Shown one piece after another: positions 47,382 to 56,847 of a DNA stretch of 64,000 bases. The stretch is from Vibrio aerogenes. Lineage in GTDB: Bacteria > Pseudomonadota > Gammaproteobacteria > Enterobacterales > Vibrionaceae. A program made the translations under genes and the position numbers. The stretch lies in contig NZ_AP024861.1 in NCBI RefSeq assembly GCF_024346755.1, positions 3,286,001 through 3,350,000 of the forward strand, in the 5' to 3' direction. Position 1 is the first letter of the stretch; the number at the start of each line of letters is the position of its first letter. The notes below the pieces were generated by a model. The model did no database searches, was not told where the DNA came from, and was given only the letters and a program-made list of their open reading frames with translations.

Positions 47382-47742
47382 GGTGAATCACCGCAAGACA
47401 GGTCATCAATATGAACAAACGGCTGCAGACTATCTGACCAGACATCATCTCCGTCTGATCGAAAAAAATTTCTTCTGCAGAAGCGGGGAAATTGATCTGA
47501 TCATGAAAGACAAAACAACGCTGGTATTTGTTGAAGTCAAATACCGGAAAAGTCGTGCTTACGGGCATGCAGCTGAAGCGGTAACCCAAAGCAAAGCGAA
47601 AAAACTCATCAAAACCGCTTTTTTCTGGCTCAAAAAACAGAACCTGTCTCCTTATACAACTGATTTTCGTTTCGATATTGTTGCCATCCATCAGGGTGGC
47701 GCTGATATCGATTGGTACCAAAATGCAATTACCCAGGAATAA
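47368..47742 (+). CDS. yraN: YraN family (UPF0102) endonuclease-like protein
   Basis: Small protein with a restriction-endonuclease-like fold; the cellular role is not established. The 124 residues contain the family signature GEIDLIM followed by LVFVEVKYRKS, matching the D-X(n)-E-X-K nuclease core. The ATG overlaps the lpoA end by 14 bases; the next codon is also ATG. Operon with lpoA, diaA and dolP. Confidence 0.92.
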   Translation: MMTSEVNHRKTGHQYEQTAADYLTRHHLRLIEKNFFCRSGEIDLIMKDKTTLVFVEVKYRKSRAYGHAAEAVTQSKAKKLIKTAFFWLKKQNLSPYTTDFRFDIVAIHQGGADIDWYQNAITQE

Positions 47743-47745
47743 TTC

Positions 47746-48336
47746 ATGCTCGATAGCATAAAAGCCAGCTTCACTGAAAGCATACAAATTCAAATTGCAG
47801 CCGCAGAAGCCCTTCCGGATGCAATTACCCATGCGGCTCAGGCCATGGTTGCCAGCCTGCTCAATGGCAATAAGATTTTATGTTGTGGTAATGGCGGTTC
47901 TGCTGCAAACGCACAGCAGTTTGCAGCCTGTCTGCTGAATCGCTTTGAAACAGAACGGCCGAGCTTACCGGCAATGACTTTAACTGCAGATAATACAACG
48001 ATGACAGCCGTTGCAAATGACTACCGTTATCAGGAGATTTTTGCCAAACAGGTCCGTGCTTTCGGACAAACGAATGACATTCTGCTGGCAATCTCCACCA
48101 GTGGTAATAGTAAAAATATCATTAAAGCCATGGAAGCAGCAGTAACCAGAGATATGACCATTATTGCTTTGACTGGCAAAGATGGTGGTGAAATGGCAGG
48201 TTTGCTGGGAGAAAATGATGTAGAGATCCGGATTCCTTCTCACAGAACAGCAAGAATTCATGAGGTTCACATGGTTACCCTTCATTGTCTGTGTGATTTA
48301 ATCGATCAAGTTCTGTTTCCGGCTCACGAAGAATAA
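47746..48336 (+). CDS. diaA: DnaA initiator-associating protein DiaA
   Basis: SIS-domain protein that binds DnaA and promotes timely replication initiation at oriC. The 196 residues include the SIS motifs [16 protein letters not shown] and [14 protein letters not shown] and the C-terminal [10 protein letters not shown]. It resembles GmhA phosphoheptose isomerase, but length and its place between yraN and dolP indicate DiaA. It begins 3 bases after yraN. Confidence 0.93.
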   Translation: MLDSIKASFTESIQIQIAAAEALPDAITHAAQAMVASLLNGNKILCCGNGGSAANAQQFAACLLNRFETERPSLPAMTLTADNTTMTAVANDYRYQEIFAKQVRAFGQTNDILLAISTSGNSKNIIKAMEAAVTRDMTIIALTGKDGGEMAGLLGENDVEIRIPSHRTARIHEVHMVTLHCLCDLIDQVLFPAHEE

Positions 48337-48339
48337 ATA

Positions 48340-48927
48340 ATGAAAAACTTAACACTACTAATTACTTTATCACTCACCATTATGTTAACCGGGTGCGTAG
48401 GGCTGTTTATTGCCGGCGCAGCAACAACAGCGAATATCATGACCGATCCCCGGAGTACCCAGGAAATCTGGGATGACAACTATATCGAAGCGGAAATCAC
48501 CGGCCTGATTCGTAAACCGCCATACCGCGGAAAAACCCGGGTTGTATCCAGTTCATTCAGAGGACAGGTCGTCCTGATGGGACAATCCAGAGACCCCGAC
48601 CTTCTGGTCTCATTAGAAAAAGATGTTCGTCATATCAAAGGTGTTCAATCCATTCATAATCAGATACGAACCCGGTCCCCCCTTGATACGGAAGAAATCG
48701 GGCAGGATAGCTGGATCACAACCAAAGTAAAATCAGCGCTGTTAACCGATAAACAACTGAGCGGTGTCAAAGTCAAGGTGATCACAGAAGATAAAGAAGT
48801 CTTTCTGTTTGGATATCTGGATAAAGTACATGCTGACAGAGCAACAGAGCTGGCCCGCAATATCTCAGGTGTAAAAAGAGTCATCAAAGCATTTCAGTAT
48901 GCAAGTGCGCCTGCTGCTGCAAAATAA
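48340..48927 (+). CDS. dolP: Outer membrane BON-domain lipoprotein DolP
   Basis: Lipoprotein needed for envelope integrity and regulation of septal wall hydrolysis (formerly YraP). The 195 residues have a signal peptide with lipobox LTGC and lipidated Cys19, then two BON domains (about 45-115 and 120-190), each with a typical glycine-containing VxLxGxV-like core (VVLMGQSRD, VFLFGYLDKV). Last gene of the lpoA operon, followed by a strong terminator. Confidence 0.94.
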   Translation: MKNLTLLITLSLTIMLTGCVGLFIAGAATTANIMTDPRSTQEIWDDNYIEAEITGLIRKPPYRGKTRVVSSSFRGQVVLMGQSRDPDLLVSLEKDVRHIKGVQSIHNQIRTRSPLDTEEIGQDSWITTKVKSALLTDKQLSGVKVKVITEDKEVFLFGYLDKVHADRATELARNISGVKRVIKAFQYASAPAAAK

Positions 48928-48938
48928 ATCTCAGACAC

Positions 48939-48981
48939 AAAAAAGACCATGAAATCATATTCAGTATTCATGGTCTTTTTT
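48939..48981. terminator. Bidirectional terminator between dolP and hpt
   Basis: AAAAAAGACCATGAA (48939-48953) pairs perfectly with TTCATGGTCTTTTTT (48967-48981) around a 13-base loop. Both strands end in a T run, so it can serve both convergent genes. Confidence 0.95.
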
Positions 48982-49053
48982 CAGCACGATCGTGCTACCT
49001 GCGCGCCGGTTTATACTCATTCCACTTATTTTCTGATCAGAATGAGTCTGGTA

Positions 49054-49584
49054 TTACTTCTGTGGAACGACCCGGCCGATATAAGGTAAATGACGATATT
49101 TTTGAGCGTAATCAATCCCGACACCGACCACAAACTCATCAGGAATGGCAAAACCAATCCAGTCGACCGGAACATCAACTTCACGTCTTGAAGGCTTATC
49201 CAGCAGCGTACAGATGCGAATTGAGCGCGGTGCCCGCAAAGCCAGAATCTCCTTGACCCGGCTCAGCGTATTACCGGTATCAATAATATCTTCAACCAGA
49301 AGAATATCCTTGTCTTTAATATCATCATCAAGATCCTTCAGGATCCTGACATCCCGAGAACTTTCCATGGCATTGCCGTAACTGGATGCCGTCATGAAAT
49401 CAACCTGATGCGTGATTTGAACGGCTCTGGCCAGGTCGGCCATAAAAACGAACGATCCGCGCAATAAGCCGACCAAAACCAAATCTTCGCTATCCTGATA
49501 GAATTCTGTAATTTCTTTTCCTAACTCCTGAACCCGCTTCTGAACATCCTGTTCCGGGATCATCACTTCAACTATATGTTTCAT
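49054..49584 (-). CDS. hpt: Hypoxanthine phosphoribosyltransferase
   Basis: Purine salvage enzyme making IMP (and less GMP) from the free base and PRPP. From ATG 49584 it has 176 residues and begins [14 protein letters not shown], matching E. coli Hpt; a GTG five codons upstream is an alternative. The PRPP-binding motif [12 protein letters not shown] is intact and [14 protein letters not shown] follows. It is divergent from the quorum-sensing regulator gene. Confidence 0.96.
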   Translation of the reverse strand: MKHIVEVMIPEQDVQKRVQELGKEITEFYQDSEDLVLVGLLRGSFVFMADLARAVQITHQVDFMTASSYGNAMESSRDVRILKDLDDDIKDKDILLVEDIIDTGNTLSRVKEILALRAPRSIRICTLLDKPSRREVDVPVDWIGFAIPDEFVVGVGIDYAQKYRHLPYIGRVVPQK

Positions 49585-49777
49585 ACTGAACTCATTCACC
49601 TAATAGCATTTCCCGCATACATTTTCATCACATAAACGGTGTACTGATTATACCTGGCGTGTATGGTATCACTGATAATTTATGAGTTAAATGTTACGTA
49701 AAACAATGGGCAATACTGACTAAAAATTCATAAATAAATCTGAACAAACAAAATGTTCAAAAAATTAATATTAACAA

Positions 49778-49806
49778 TTGACCTTGCCTATATGCACCAT
49801 TACACT
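49778..49806 (+). promoter_or_regulatory. Promoter candidate of the hapR-type regulator
   Basis: -35 TTGACC (49778-49783), a 17-base spacer, and -10 TACACT (49801-49806) give five and four of six consensus matches. Transcription would start near 49813, leaving a leader of about 68 bases that contains the Qrr pairing site. Confidence 0.5.
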
Positions 49807-49852
49807 CATATATCGAACACAAATAATAAAATAATCATTAGAACGTATGTTC

Positions 49853-49872
49853 TTAACAACGTATTGGCAAGG
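49853..49872 (+). promoter_or_regulatory. Predicted Qrr small RNA target in the leader
   Basis: TTAACAACGT (49853-49862) and TTGGC (49864-49868), followed by AAGG of the ribosome binding site, are complementary to the conserved GCCAA and ACGTTGTTA parts of vibrio Qrr sRNAs, with a small internal loop. In V. cholerae and V. harveyi, Qrr with Hfq blocks translation of hapR or luxR at low cell density. The pairing covers the Shine-Dalgarno, 9 bases before the ATG. The qrr genes are not in this window. Confidence 0.75.
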
Positions 49873-49880
49873 AAAAAACT

Positions 49881-50501
49881 ATGGACGCATCAATAGAAAA
49901 ACGCCCTCGTACACGCTTATCTCCTCAAAAACGCAAACTTCAGCTGATGGAAATCGCATTAGAAGTGTTTGCGAAAAGAGGTATCGGTCGTGGCGGACAT
50001 GCAGATATAGCTGAAATCGCACAGGTCTCTGTTGCGACTGTCTTCAACTATTTCCCAACCCGGGAAGATCTCGTCGATGATGTATTAACTCATGTTGTTC
50101 ACCAGTTCTCAAATTTTCTGGCAGACAATATTGACGTTGACGCATATATTAAAGATAACCTGCGTCATTTAACTAATGAAATGACAAAGCTTGTTTTTGC
50201 CGACTGTCACTGGATCAAAGTCTGGTTTGAATGGAGTGCATCCACACGCGAAGAGGTGTGGCCACTCTTTGTATCAACAAACCATACCAACAGACTTCTG
50301 GTCAGAAACATGTTTGTGAAAGCGATTGAACGTGGTGATGTGAATAACCAATATGATCCGGATCATCTGGTTTCACTGTTTTTAGGCATCCTGTATTCAC
50401 TGTTTGTGCAAGTGAACCGACTGAAAGATCAAAAAGAAGTTGATGAACTTGTACATGTTTATCTGGACATGCTTTGTATTTATAACCACAACCAAAACTG
50501 A
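49881..50501 (+). CDS. hapR: Quorum-sensing master regulator, HapR/LuxR/OpaR type
   Basis: TetR-family high-cell-density regulator of vibrios, controlling proteases, biofilm, competence and related traits. The 206 residues begin MDASIEKRPRTRLSPQ, which I recall as identical in V. cholerae HapR, and the helix-turn-helix (about 25-60, recognition helix VSVATVFNYF) is nearly identical too. The ligand-binding and dimer half is more diverged, as is normal between species, though CHWIKVWFEWSAST is kept. No truncation or frameshift is seen, so the protein should be functional. It lies between hpt and the pyruvate dehydrogenase operon. Confidence 0.96.
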   Translation: MDASIEKRPRTRLSPQKRKLQLMEIALEVFAKRGIGRGGHADIAEIAQVSVATVFNYFPTREDLVDDVLTHVVHQFSNFLADNIDVDAYIKDNLRHLTNEMTKLVFADCHWIKVWFEWSASTREEVWPLFVSTNHTNRLLVRNMFVKAIERGDVNNQYDPDHLVSLFLGILYSLFVQVNRLKDQKEVDELVHVYLDMLCIYNHNQN

Positions 50502-50536
50502 AACGCTTATCATCGTTGAAAAGATTTTTCAGTAAC

Positions 50537-50568
50537 AAAAAAACCGCTGCATCGCGCAGCGGTTTTTT
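50537..50568. terminator. Bidirectional terminator between the hapR-type gene and lpdA
   Basis: AAAAAACCGCTGC (50538-50550) pairs perfectly with GCAGCGGTTTTTT (50556-50568) around the loop ATCGC. It serves both convergent genes. Confidence 0.96.
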
Positions 50569-50583
50569 ATTCAGTCAGAAAGC

Positions 50584-52011
50584 TTATTTTTTCTTTTTCG
50601 CTTTCGCATTTGGCAAGTCAGTAATCGTGCCTTCAAAGACCTCAGCAGCCAGTCCAACCGACTCATGCAGTGTTGGGTGCGCATGAATGGTCAACGCTAA
50701 ATCTTCAGCATCACAGCCCATCTCAATTGCAAGACCGATTTCACCCAGCAACTCACCACCATTGGTACCAACAATCGCACCACCGACGACACGATGCGTA
50801 TCTTTATCAAAGATCAGCTTTGTCATACCATCAGAGCAGTCTGAAGCGATAGCACGGCCCGAAGCAGCCCACGGGAAGGTCGCAACTTCGTAGTTAATGC
50901 CTGCGTCTTTCGCTTCTTTTTCAGTTTTACCAACCCATGCAACTTCCGGCTCGGTATAAGCAATTGAAGGAATGACTTTCGGGTCGAAGTAATGTTTCTT
51001 ACCGGCAATCACCTCAGCAGCGACGTGACCTTCATGCACACCTTTGTGAGCCAGCATTGGCTGACCAACAATATCACCGATTGCAAAAATATGCGGAATA
51101 TTCGTCCGCAATTGCTTATCAACATTGATAAAGCCACGGTCATCGACTTCAACACCCGCTTTTTCTGCATCAATCAGTTTACCATTCGGGGTCCGGCCAA
51201 TCGCAACAAGCACAGCATCATAACGCTCAGGCTCAGCTGGTGCTTTCTTACCTTCCATTGAAACGTAGATACCATCTTCTTTCGCTTCAACAGCCGTGAC
51301 TTTTGTTTCAAGCATCAGCTTGAACTTATTCTTAATTCGCTTGGTAAAGACTTTCACAACGTCTTTATCTGCGGCTGGAATCACCTGATCGAACATTTCA
51401 ACGACTTCAATCTGAGATCCCAGCGCGTGATATACAGTCCCCATTTCCAGACCGATAATACCACCACCCATAATCAGCAGCTTTCCGGGCACTTCTTTCA
51501 GTTCAAGTGCATCCGTTGAATCCCAGATACGAGGATCTTCATGAGGAATAAACGGCAATTTAATCGGACGAGAACCCGCAGCAATAATTGCATTATCAAA
51601 GTTAACGACCGTTTTACCATCATCGCCTTCAACTTCGATACTGTTCGGGCTGGTAAATTTACCAAAGCCGTTTACCACCTGAACTTTACGCATTTTTGCC
51701 ATACCGGAAAGACCACCCGTCAATTGGGTAATTACTTTTTCTTTCCACAGGCGGATTTTATCGATATCCGTTGAGGGTTCACCAAATACGATACCGTGGT
51801 CTGCAAGCGCTTTCGCTTCTTCAATCACTTTAGCAACGTGCAACAGCGCTTTAGATGGAATACATCCCACGTTCAGACAGACACCACCCAGTGTGCTGTA
51901 ACGTTCAATCAGAACAGTCTCAAGACCTAAATCTGCACAGCGAAAAGCAGCGGAGTAGCCAGCAGGACCTGCCCCAAGTACAACCACCTGGGCTTTGATT
52001 TCTTTGCTCAT
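50584..52011 (-). CDS. lpdA: Dihydrolipoyl dehydrogenase
   Basis: E3 subunit shared by pyruvate and 2-oxoglutarate dehydrogenases and the glycine cleavage system; reoxidises dihydrolipoamide with NAD. The 475 residues have the FAD loop VLGAGPAGYSAA, the redox-active disulfide C45/C50 in GGVCLNVGCIPSK, a NAD fold (MGGGIIGLEMG) and the C-terminal HAHPTLHE catalytic base. A 243-base gap with a hairpin separates it from aceF, so it may also be transcribed on its own as in E. coli. Confidence 0.98.
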   Translation of the reverse strand: MSKEIKAQVVVLGAGPAGYSAAFRCADLGLETVLIERYSTLGGVCLNVGCIPSKALLHVAKVIEEAKALADHGIVFGEPSTDIDKIRLWKEKVITQLTGGLSGMAKMRKVQVVNGFGKFTSPNSIEVEGDDGKTVVNFDNAIIAAGSRPIKLPFIPHEDPRIWDSTDALELKEVPGKLLIMGGGIIGLEMGTVYHALGSQIEVVEMFDQVIPAADKDVVKVFTKRIKNKFKLMLETKVTAVEAKEDGIYVSMEGKKAPAEPERYDAVLVAIGRTPNGKLIDAEKAGVEVDDRGFINVDKQLRTNIPHIFAIGDIVGQPMLAHKGVHEGHVAAEVIAGKKHYFDPKVIPSIAYTEPEVAWVGKTEKEAKDAGINYEVATFPWAASGRAIASDCSDGMTKLIFDKDTHRVVGGAIVGTNGGELLGEIGLAIEMGCDAEDLALTIHAHPTLHESVGLAAEVFEGTITDLPNAKAKKKK

Positions 52012-52216
52012 TTTGACCTCTTGTAGTCATTATCCCTAACAGGCAAATAGGAGGGTTCTTATTCTTTCTGTGAAAATACGAAACCAGTTCATAAAACGTC
52101 TCAAGTTTACAGAGATGTTAAGAATATGAAAAGAAAACCTCAAAAGCCTGTGAGCCAGTCAACAATTCAAATGAAAGACAATCTATCACTTCAACTGTCT
52201 TACGATTCTGTGAATA

Positions 52217-52238
52217 AAGGCGGCTATGATACCGCCTT
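52217..52238 (-). terminator. Hairpin between aceF and lpdA
   Basis: AAGGCGG (52217-52223) and CCGCCTT (52232-52238) form a perfect 7-bp stem with an 8-base loop, 16 bases after the aceF stop. On the minus strand it is followed by only TATTC, so it is probably a partial terminator or mRNA-end barrier that lowers lpdA read-through. Confidence 0.5.
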
Positions 52239-52254
52239 CTCGTCTATTCAGGCA

Positions 52255-54117
52255 TTACAATACTAAACGACGAATGTCACTCAGACATCCATTCAGGTAA
52301 GTAATAAAGCGAGCACCTTCCGCACCATCAATGACCCGGTGGTCATAAGAAAGAGATAATGGTAACTGCAGACGCGGAACAAAGTCCTTCCCGTTCCATA
52401 CAGGTTTCATCTCTGATTTAGACACACCAAGAATCGCAACTTCAGGCGCATTTACAATTGGTGTAAATGCAGTTCCACCTAAACCACCAAGGCTTGAAAT
52501 CGTGAAACAGCCACCTTGCATATCAGCTGCAGTCAACTTACCTGCGCGGGCTTTTTTCGATACAGCCATCAGCTCTTCAGACAGTTCATAAATGCCTTTT
52601 TTATCAACATCTTTGAAGACAGGAACAACCAGACCATTTGGTGTATCAACCGCAATACCGATGTTAACATACTTCTTGAGAATCAGGCTTTCACCATCTT
52701 CTGACAATGAAGAGTTAAATGACGGGAATGCTTCCAGAGCTTTAGCCGCAGCTTTCATGATAAAGACAAGTGGTGTGATTTTCATACCGGTGTCTTTCTT
52801 CGCTTCAATTGCATTCTGCTCTTTGCGGAATGCTTCAAGCTCAGTGATATCTGCATTATCCCACTGAGTTACATGAGGAATCATGACCCAGTTACGTGCC
52901 AGGTTAGCACCGGAAATTTTCTTAATCCGGGATAATGGCTTCACTTCAGTTTCACCAAACTTACTAAAGTCAACTTTAGGCCATGGCAGAAGACCTAATG
53001 CACTGCCATCGCCCTGACCAGAAGCCGCACCAGATTCCAGACGCTTCAAGGCTTCTTTCACATAATTCTGAACATCTTCTTTCAGAATACGGCTCTTACG
53101 GCCAGTACCTTTGACTTTTGACAGGTTCACACCGAATTCACGAGCCAGGCGACGTACAACCGGTGAAGCATGCGCATATTCATGATTTTCCTGGAAATCA
53201 CCCGTTGAAGCAGGGGCAGACGCTGATGCTTTGGGTGCTTCAGCAGCTGGTGCCGGAGCCGCAGCTGGCGCAGCGGCAGGCGCTGGCGCAGCACCTGCAA
53301 CTTCAAACATCATGATCAAAGAACCGGTAGAAACTTTGTCACCCGCGACAACTTTAATTTCTTTCACTGTACCGGCAAATGGTGCAGGCACTTCCATTGA
53401 CGCTTTGTCACCTTCAACGGTGATCAGTGACTGTTCTTCTTCAATCGTGTCACCAACTGCAACCATGATTTCAGTCACTTCAACTTCATCACCACCGATA
53501 TCAGGAACATTCACTTCCTGAATCGCAGAAGCTGCTGGTGCAGCGGGTGCCTGAGCTGCTGGCGCTGCCGCTGGTGCAGCACCTGAACCTGCGACTTCAA
53601 AGACCATAATCAAAGAACCGGTGGACACTTTGTCACCCGCAGCCACTTTGATTTCTTTCAAAGTACCGGCAAATGGTGCAGGCACTTCCATTGACGCTTT
53701 GTCACCCTCAACGGTAATCAGCGACTGTTCTTCTTCAATGCTGTCACCGACTGCAACCATGATTTCAGTGACTTCAACTTCATCACCACCGATATCAGGG
53801 ACATGAACTTCTTTCAGTTCAGCCGCAGCTGGTGCTGCTGCAGGCGCAGCTTCTGCAGCCGGTGCTGGTGCAGCTTCAGCTGCACCTTCTGCTTCAAAAA
53901 TCATAATCAAAGAACCCGTCGAGACTTTATCGCCTTCGGATACTTTAATTTCTTTGACAATCCCTGCCTGAGAGGCAGGAACTTCCATCGATGCTTTATC
54001 ACCTTCTACTGTGATGAGCGACTGTTCTTCTTCAACTTTGTCACCAACACTTACAAGGATTTCGGTTACTTCAACCTCATCCGCACCGATGTCTGGAACA
54101 TTAATTTCAATTGCCAT
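52255..54117 (-). CDS. aceF: Pyruvate dehydrogenase E2, dihydrolipoamide acetyltransferase
   Basis: Core of the pyruvate dehydrogenase complex, transferring acetyl from lipoyl groups to CoA. The 620 residues contain three lipoyl domains (about 2-77, 107-180, 204-277), each with the lipoylation site [10 protein letters not shown], joined by Ala/Pro-rich linkers. A peripheral-subunit-binding domain ([14 protein letters not shown], about 320-355) and a catalytic domain ending with [15 protein letters not shown] follow. Lipoyl domains 2 and 3 are nearly identical at the DNA level. It starts 18 bases after aceE. Confidence 0.98.
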   Translation of the reverse strand: MAIEINVPDIGADEVEVTEILVSVGDKVEEEQSLITVEGDKASMEVPASQAGIVKEIKVSEGDKVSTGSLIMIFEAEGAAEAAPAPAAEAAPAAAPAAAELKEVHVPDIGGDEVEVTEIMVAVGDSIEEEQSLITVEGDKASMEVPAPFAGTLKEIKVAAGDKVSTGSLIMVFEVAGSGAAPAAAPAAQAPAAPAASAIQEVNVPDIGGDEVEVTEIMVAVGDTIEEEQSLITVEGDKASMEVPAPFAGTVKEIKVVAGDKVSTGSLIMMFEVAGAAPAPAAAPAAAPAPAAEAPKASASAPASTGDFQENHEYAHASPVVRRLAREFGVNLSKVKGTGRKSRILKEDVQNYVKEALKRLESGAASGQGDGSALGLLPWPKVDFSKFGETEVKPLSRIKKISGANLARNWVMIPHVTQWDNADITELEAFRKEQNAIEAKKDTGMKITPLVFIMKAAAKALEAFPSFNSSLSEDGESLILKKYVNIGIAVDTPNGLVVPVFKDVDKKGIYELSEELMAVSKKARAGKLTAADMQGGCFTISSLGGLGGTAFTPIVNAPEVAILGVSKSEMKPVWNGKDFVPRLQLPLSLSYDHRVIDGAEGARFITYLNGCLSDIRRLVL

Positions 54118-54135
54118 TGTTCTTCCTACCTTATA

Positions 54136-56796
54136 TTAAGCGTACAGTGGGTTTGTTTTGTCAGTGTCGATATCAAATTTCTTAATTGCTTCAGTCACAA
54201 CAGATTTTTCAATATCACCGCGTTTAGCCAGCTCAGTCAGTGCAGCAACAACGACATAGCCAGCGTTCACTTCAAAGTGACGACGCAGGTTGTCGCGGCT
54301 GTCTGAACGACCAAAACCATCTGTACCCAGTACTTTATAAGACTCAGCAGGAACATAAGCACGAACCTGTTCTGCGTAATTTTTCATGTAATCTGTCGCT
54401 GCGATTGCAGGTTCAGAGCCAAGAACGGTTGTAATATAAGGCACTTTTGCTTCTGCTTCAGGATGAAGCATCGCGTCACGCTCACATGCCTGACCATCAC
54501 GGGCCAGTTCATTAAATGAAGTCACAGAGAATACGTCAGAAGCAATGCCATACTCATCACTCAGAATACCAGCCGCTTTGCGCACTTCATTCATGATGGT
54601 ACCAGAGCCCATCAACTGAACTTTACCTTTCTCACCCGCATAAGTTTCCAGCTTGTAAATCCCTTTACGGATGCCTTCTTCAGCACCTTCTGGCATTGCC
54701 GGCATTGCGTAGTTTTCATTCATCAGTGTCAGGTAGTAGTACACATTTTCCTGTTCACCATACATACGGCGGATACCGTCCTGAATGATCACGGCAACTT
54801 CATAAGCAAAAGTCGGATCATAAGAGATACAGTTCGGAATCGTCGCGGCCTGAATATGGCTGTGGCCATCTTCGTGTTGCAGACCTTCACCGTTGAGTGT
54901 CGTCCGGCCGGCAGTACCACCCAGCAGGAAGCCACGGGCTTGCTGATCGCCAGCCATCCATGCCATATCACCGATACGTTGGAAACCGAACATTGAGTAA
55001 TAGATGTAGAATGGAATCATCGGCAGATCATTGGTGCTGTATGATGTCGCAGCAGCAACCCATGATGACATGGCACCCAGTTCGTTGATCCCTTCCTGAA
55101 GTACCTGACCGCCTGTATCTTCTTTGTAGTAAGAAACCACGCTGCGGTCTTCCGGCGTATAAGTCTGACCATGTGGGTTATAGATACCGATCTGACGGAA
55201 CAGACCTTCCATCCCGAATGTACGCGCTTCATCGGCAATGATTGGCACGATATTTTTACCAATACTCTTGTCTTTCAGCAGAATATTCAGTGTACGGACA
55301 AACGCCATTGTGGATGAAATATCACGCTTCTGTTCTTCCAGCAGCGGTTTGAAGTCTTCCAGTTCAGGAACTTTCAGTTCTTCAGAGAAGTTCGGCAGAC
55401 GCACAGGCGTGTAACCATGCAGTGCCTTACGACGGGCATGCAGGTATTCGAATTCTTTAGAGCCTTCTTCCAGTTGCAGATAAGGCAGGTTCTTCACTTC
55501 TTCATCAGAAATCAGATCCTGAAGACCAAGACGATCACGCACCTGAAGCACATGAGTCATGTCCATTTTCTTCACCTGGTGCGCAATGTTTTTGCCTTCG
55601 GCTGCATCACCCATACCGTAACCTTTGACTGTTTTAGCCAGAATAACGGTTGGACGACCATTGGTGTCCTGTGCATTTTTGAATGCAGCAAACAGTTTCG
55701 AACTATCGTGACCGCCGCGCTTCAGGGCGAAAATTTCATCATCGGTCATATCAGCCACTAAAGCAGCTGTTTCAGGATATTTACCGAAGAAGTGTTCACG
55801 AACGTAAGCACCATCTTTAGACTTGAATGTCTGATAGTCGCCATCGATGGTTTCATTCATCAGCTGAAGCAGTTTACCGGATGTATCTTTCGCCAGCAGC
55901 GCATCCCAGTTACTTCCCCAAACCACTTTCACTACGTTCCAGCCAGCGCCTTTAAACAGACCTTCCAGCTCCTGGATGATTTTACCATTCCCCATCACCG
56001 GTCCATCCAGACGTTGCAGGTTACAGTTAATCACAAAGCACAGGTTGTCCAGCTTTTCACGGGCAGCAAAAGAAATCGCACCACGTGATTCCGGCTCATC
56101 CATTTCACCATCACCCAGGAAGGCATAAACACGCTGTTCTGATGTATCTTTCAAGCCACGACCTGCAAGATATTTCAGGAAACGCGCCTGATAAATAGAA
56201 GCGATTGGTCCAAGACCCATAGATACAGTCGGGAATTGCCAGAATTCAGGCATCAGTTTAGGGTGAGGATAAGAAGGAATCCCTTTTCCATCAACTTCCT
56301 GACGGAAGTGATCCAGCTGTTCAGCAGTTAAACGGCCTTCGACGAATGCACGCGCATAAATTCCCGGAGAAATATGGCCCTGATAATACACCAGATCGCC
56401 GCCATCTTTTTCATTCGGTGCGCGGAAGAAATGGTTAAAGCATGTTTCATAAAAAGCAGCTGATGACTGGAATGAAGCCATATGGCCACCCAGTTCAAGA
56501 TCTTTCTTCGATGCACGAAGCACGATCATGATTGCGTTCCAACGGATAATCGAACGAATACGACGCTCAAGTGTTGTGTCACCAGGATAAGCGGGTTCCT
56601 GATCAGCAGGAATCGTATTGAGGTAATTGGTGGTCATACCCGTAGGCATATCAACACCATCCAGACGCGCTTTTTCTAAAACTTGCTCAAGCAAATACTG
56701 AGCACGCTCTACGCCTTCTTCACGGACAACAGATTCAAGAGCTTCCAACCACTCCTGAGTTTCCAGTGCATCTACGTCATGCTTCATGTCAGACAT
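54136..56796 (-). CDS. aceE: Pyruvate dehydrogenase E1 component
   Basis: Thiamine diphosphate enzyme that decarboxylates pyruvate and acetylates the E2 lipoyl group. From ATG 56796, preceded by AGGAAAG, it has 886 residues, one fewer than in E. coli; an in-frame extension to 56847 would run back to the pdhR stop and has no ribosome binding site. The thiamine-binding motif FLGDGEMDEPES ending in NCN is present, as is SYDPTFAYEVAVI in the C-terminal part. It lies between pdhR and aceF. Confidence 0.97.
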   Translation of the reverse strand: MSDMKHDVDALETQEWLEALESVVREEGVERAQYLLEQVLEKARLDGVDMPTGMTTNYLNTIPADQEPAYPGDTTLERRIRSIIRWNAIMIVLRASKKDLELGGHMASFQSSAAFYETCFNHFFRAPNEKDGGDLVYYQGHISPGIYARAFVEGRLTAEQLDHFRQEVDGKGIPSYPHPKLMPEFWQFPTVSMGLGPIASIYQARFLKYLAGRGLKDTSEQRVYAFLGDGEMDEPESRGAISFAAREKLDNLCFVINCNLQRLDGPVMGNGKIIQELEGLFKGAGWNVVKVVWGSNWDALLAKDTSGKLLQLMNETIDGDYQTFKSKDGAYVREHFFGKYPETAALVADMTDDEIFALKRGGHDSSKLFAAFKNAQDTNGRPTVILAKTVKGYGMGDAAEGKNIAHQVKKMDMTHVLQVRDRLGLQDLISDEEVKNLPYLQLEEGSKEFEYLHARRKALHGYTPVRLPNFSEELKVPELEDFKPLLEEQKRDISSTMAFVRTLNILLKDKSIGKNIVPIIADEARTFGMEGLFRQIGIYNPHGQTYTPEDRSVVSYYKEDTGGQVLQEGINELGAMSSWVAAATSYSTNDLPMIPFYIYYSMFGFQRIGDMAWMAGDQQARGFLLGGTAGRTTLNGEGLQHEDGHSHIQAATIPNCISYDPTFAYEVAVIIQDGIRRMYGEQENVYYYLTLMNENYAMPAMPEGAEEGIRKGIYKLETYAGEKGKVQLMGSGTIMNEVRKAAGILSDEYGIASDVFSVTSFNELARDGQACERDAMLHPEAEAKVPYITTVLGSEPAIAATDYMKNYAEQVRAYVPAESYKVLGTDGFGRSDSRDNLRRHFEVNAGYVVVAALTELAKRGDIEKSVVTEAIKKFDIDTDKTNPLYA

Positions 56797-56847
56797 GCGA
56801 TCTTTCCTTTTGTTGGTTTGATCTAAAAACAAACAATAACAAGCCAA

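Larger units (their letters stand above)
49585..49880 (+). other. Divergent regulatory region between hpt and the hapR-type gene
   Basis: 296 AT-rich bases hold the promoters of both genes and the untranslated leader of the regulator. The plus strand has a promoter candidate (49778-49806) and a Qrr pairing site (49853-49872). An imperfect LuxR-like dyad around 49713-49735 is too weak to call as an autoregulatory operator. Confidence 0.5.

Noticed and set aside
47317..47832. 171-codon open frame on the minus strand
   Set aside because: It is antisense to the lpoA end, yraN and the diaA start, which are well supported; the translation has no recognisable features.
49713..49735. LuxR/HapR-type operator for autoregulation upstream of the hapR-type gene
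   Set aside because: The best stretch matches the 22-base LuxR consensus at only about 13 positions, which is not better than chance in AT-rich DNA.
53231..53521. Ala/Gly-rich plus-strand open frame
   Set aside because: It is the complement of the Ala/Pro linker and lipoyl domain of aceF.
53300..54100. Spaced near-identical repeats that could suggest a CRISPR-like array
   Set aside because: They are the coding repeats of three lipoyl domains about 300 bases apart, not short repeats with unique spacers. No CRISPR or cas gene is present.
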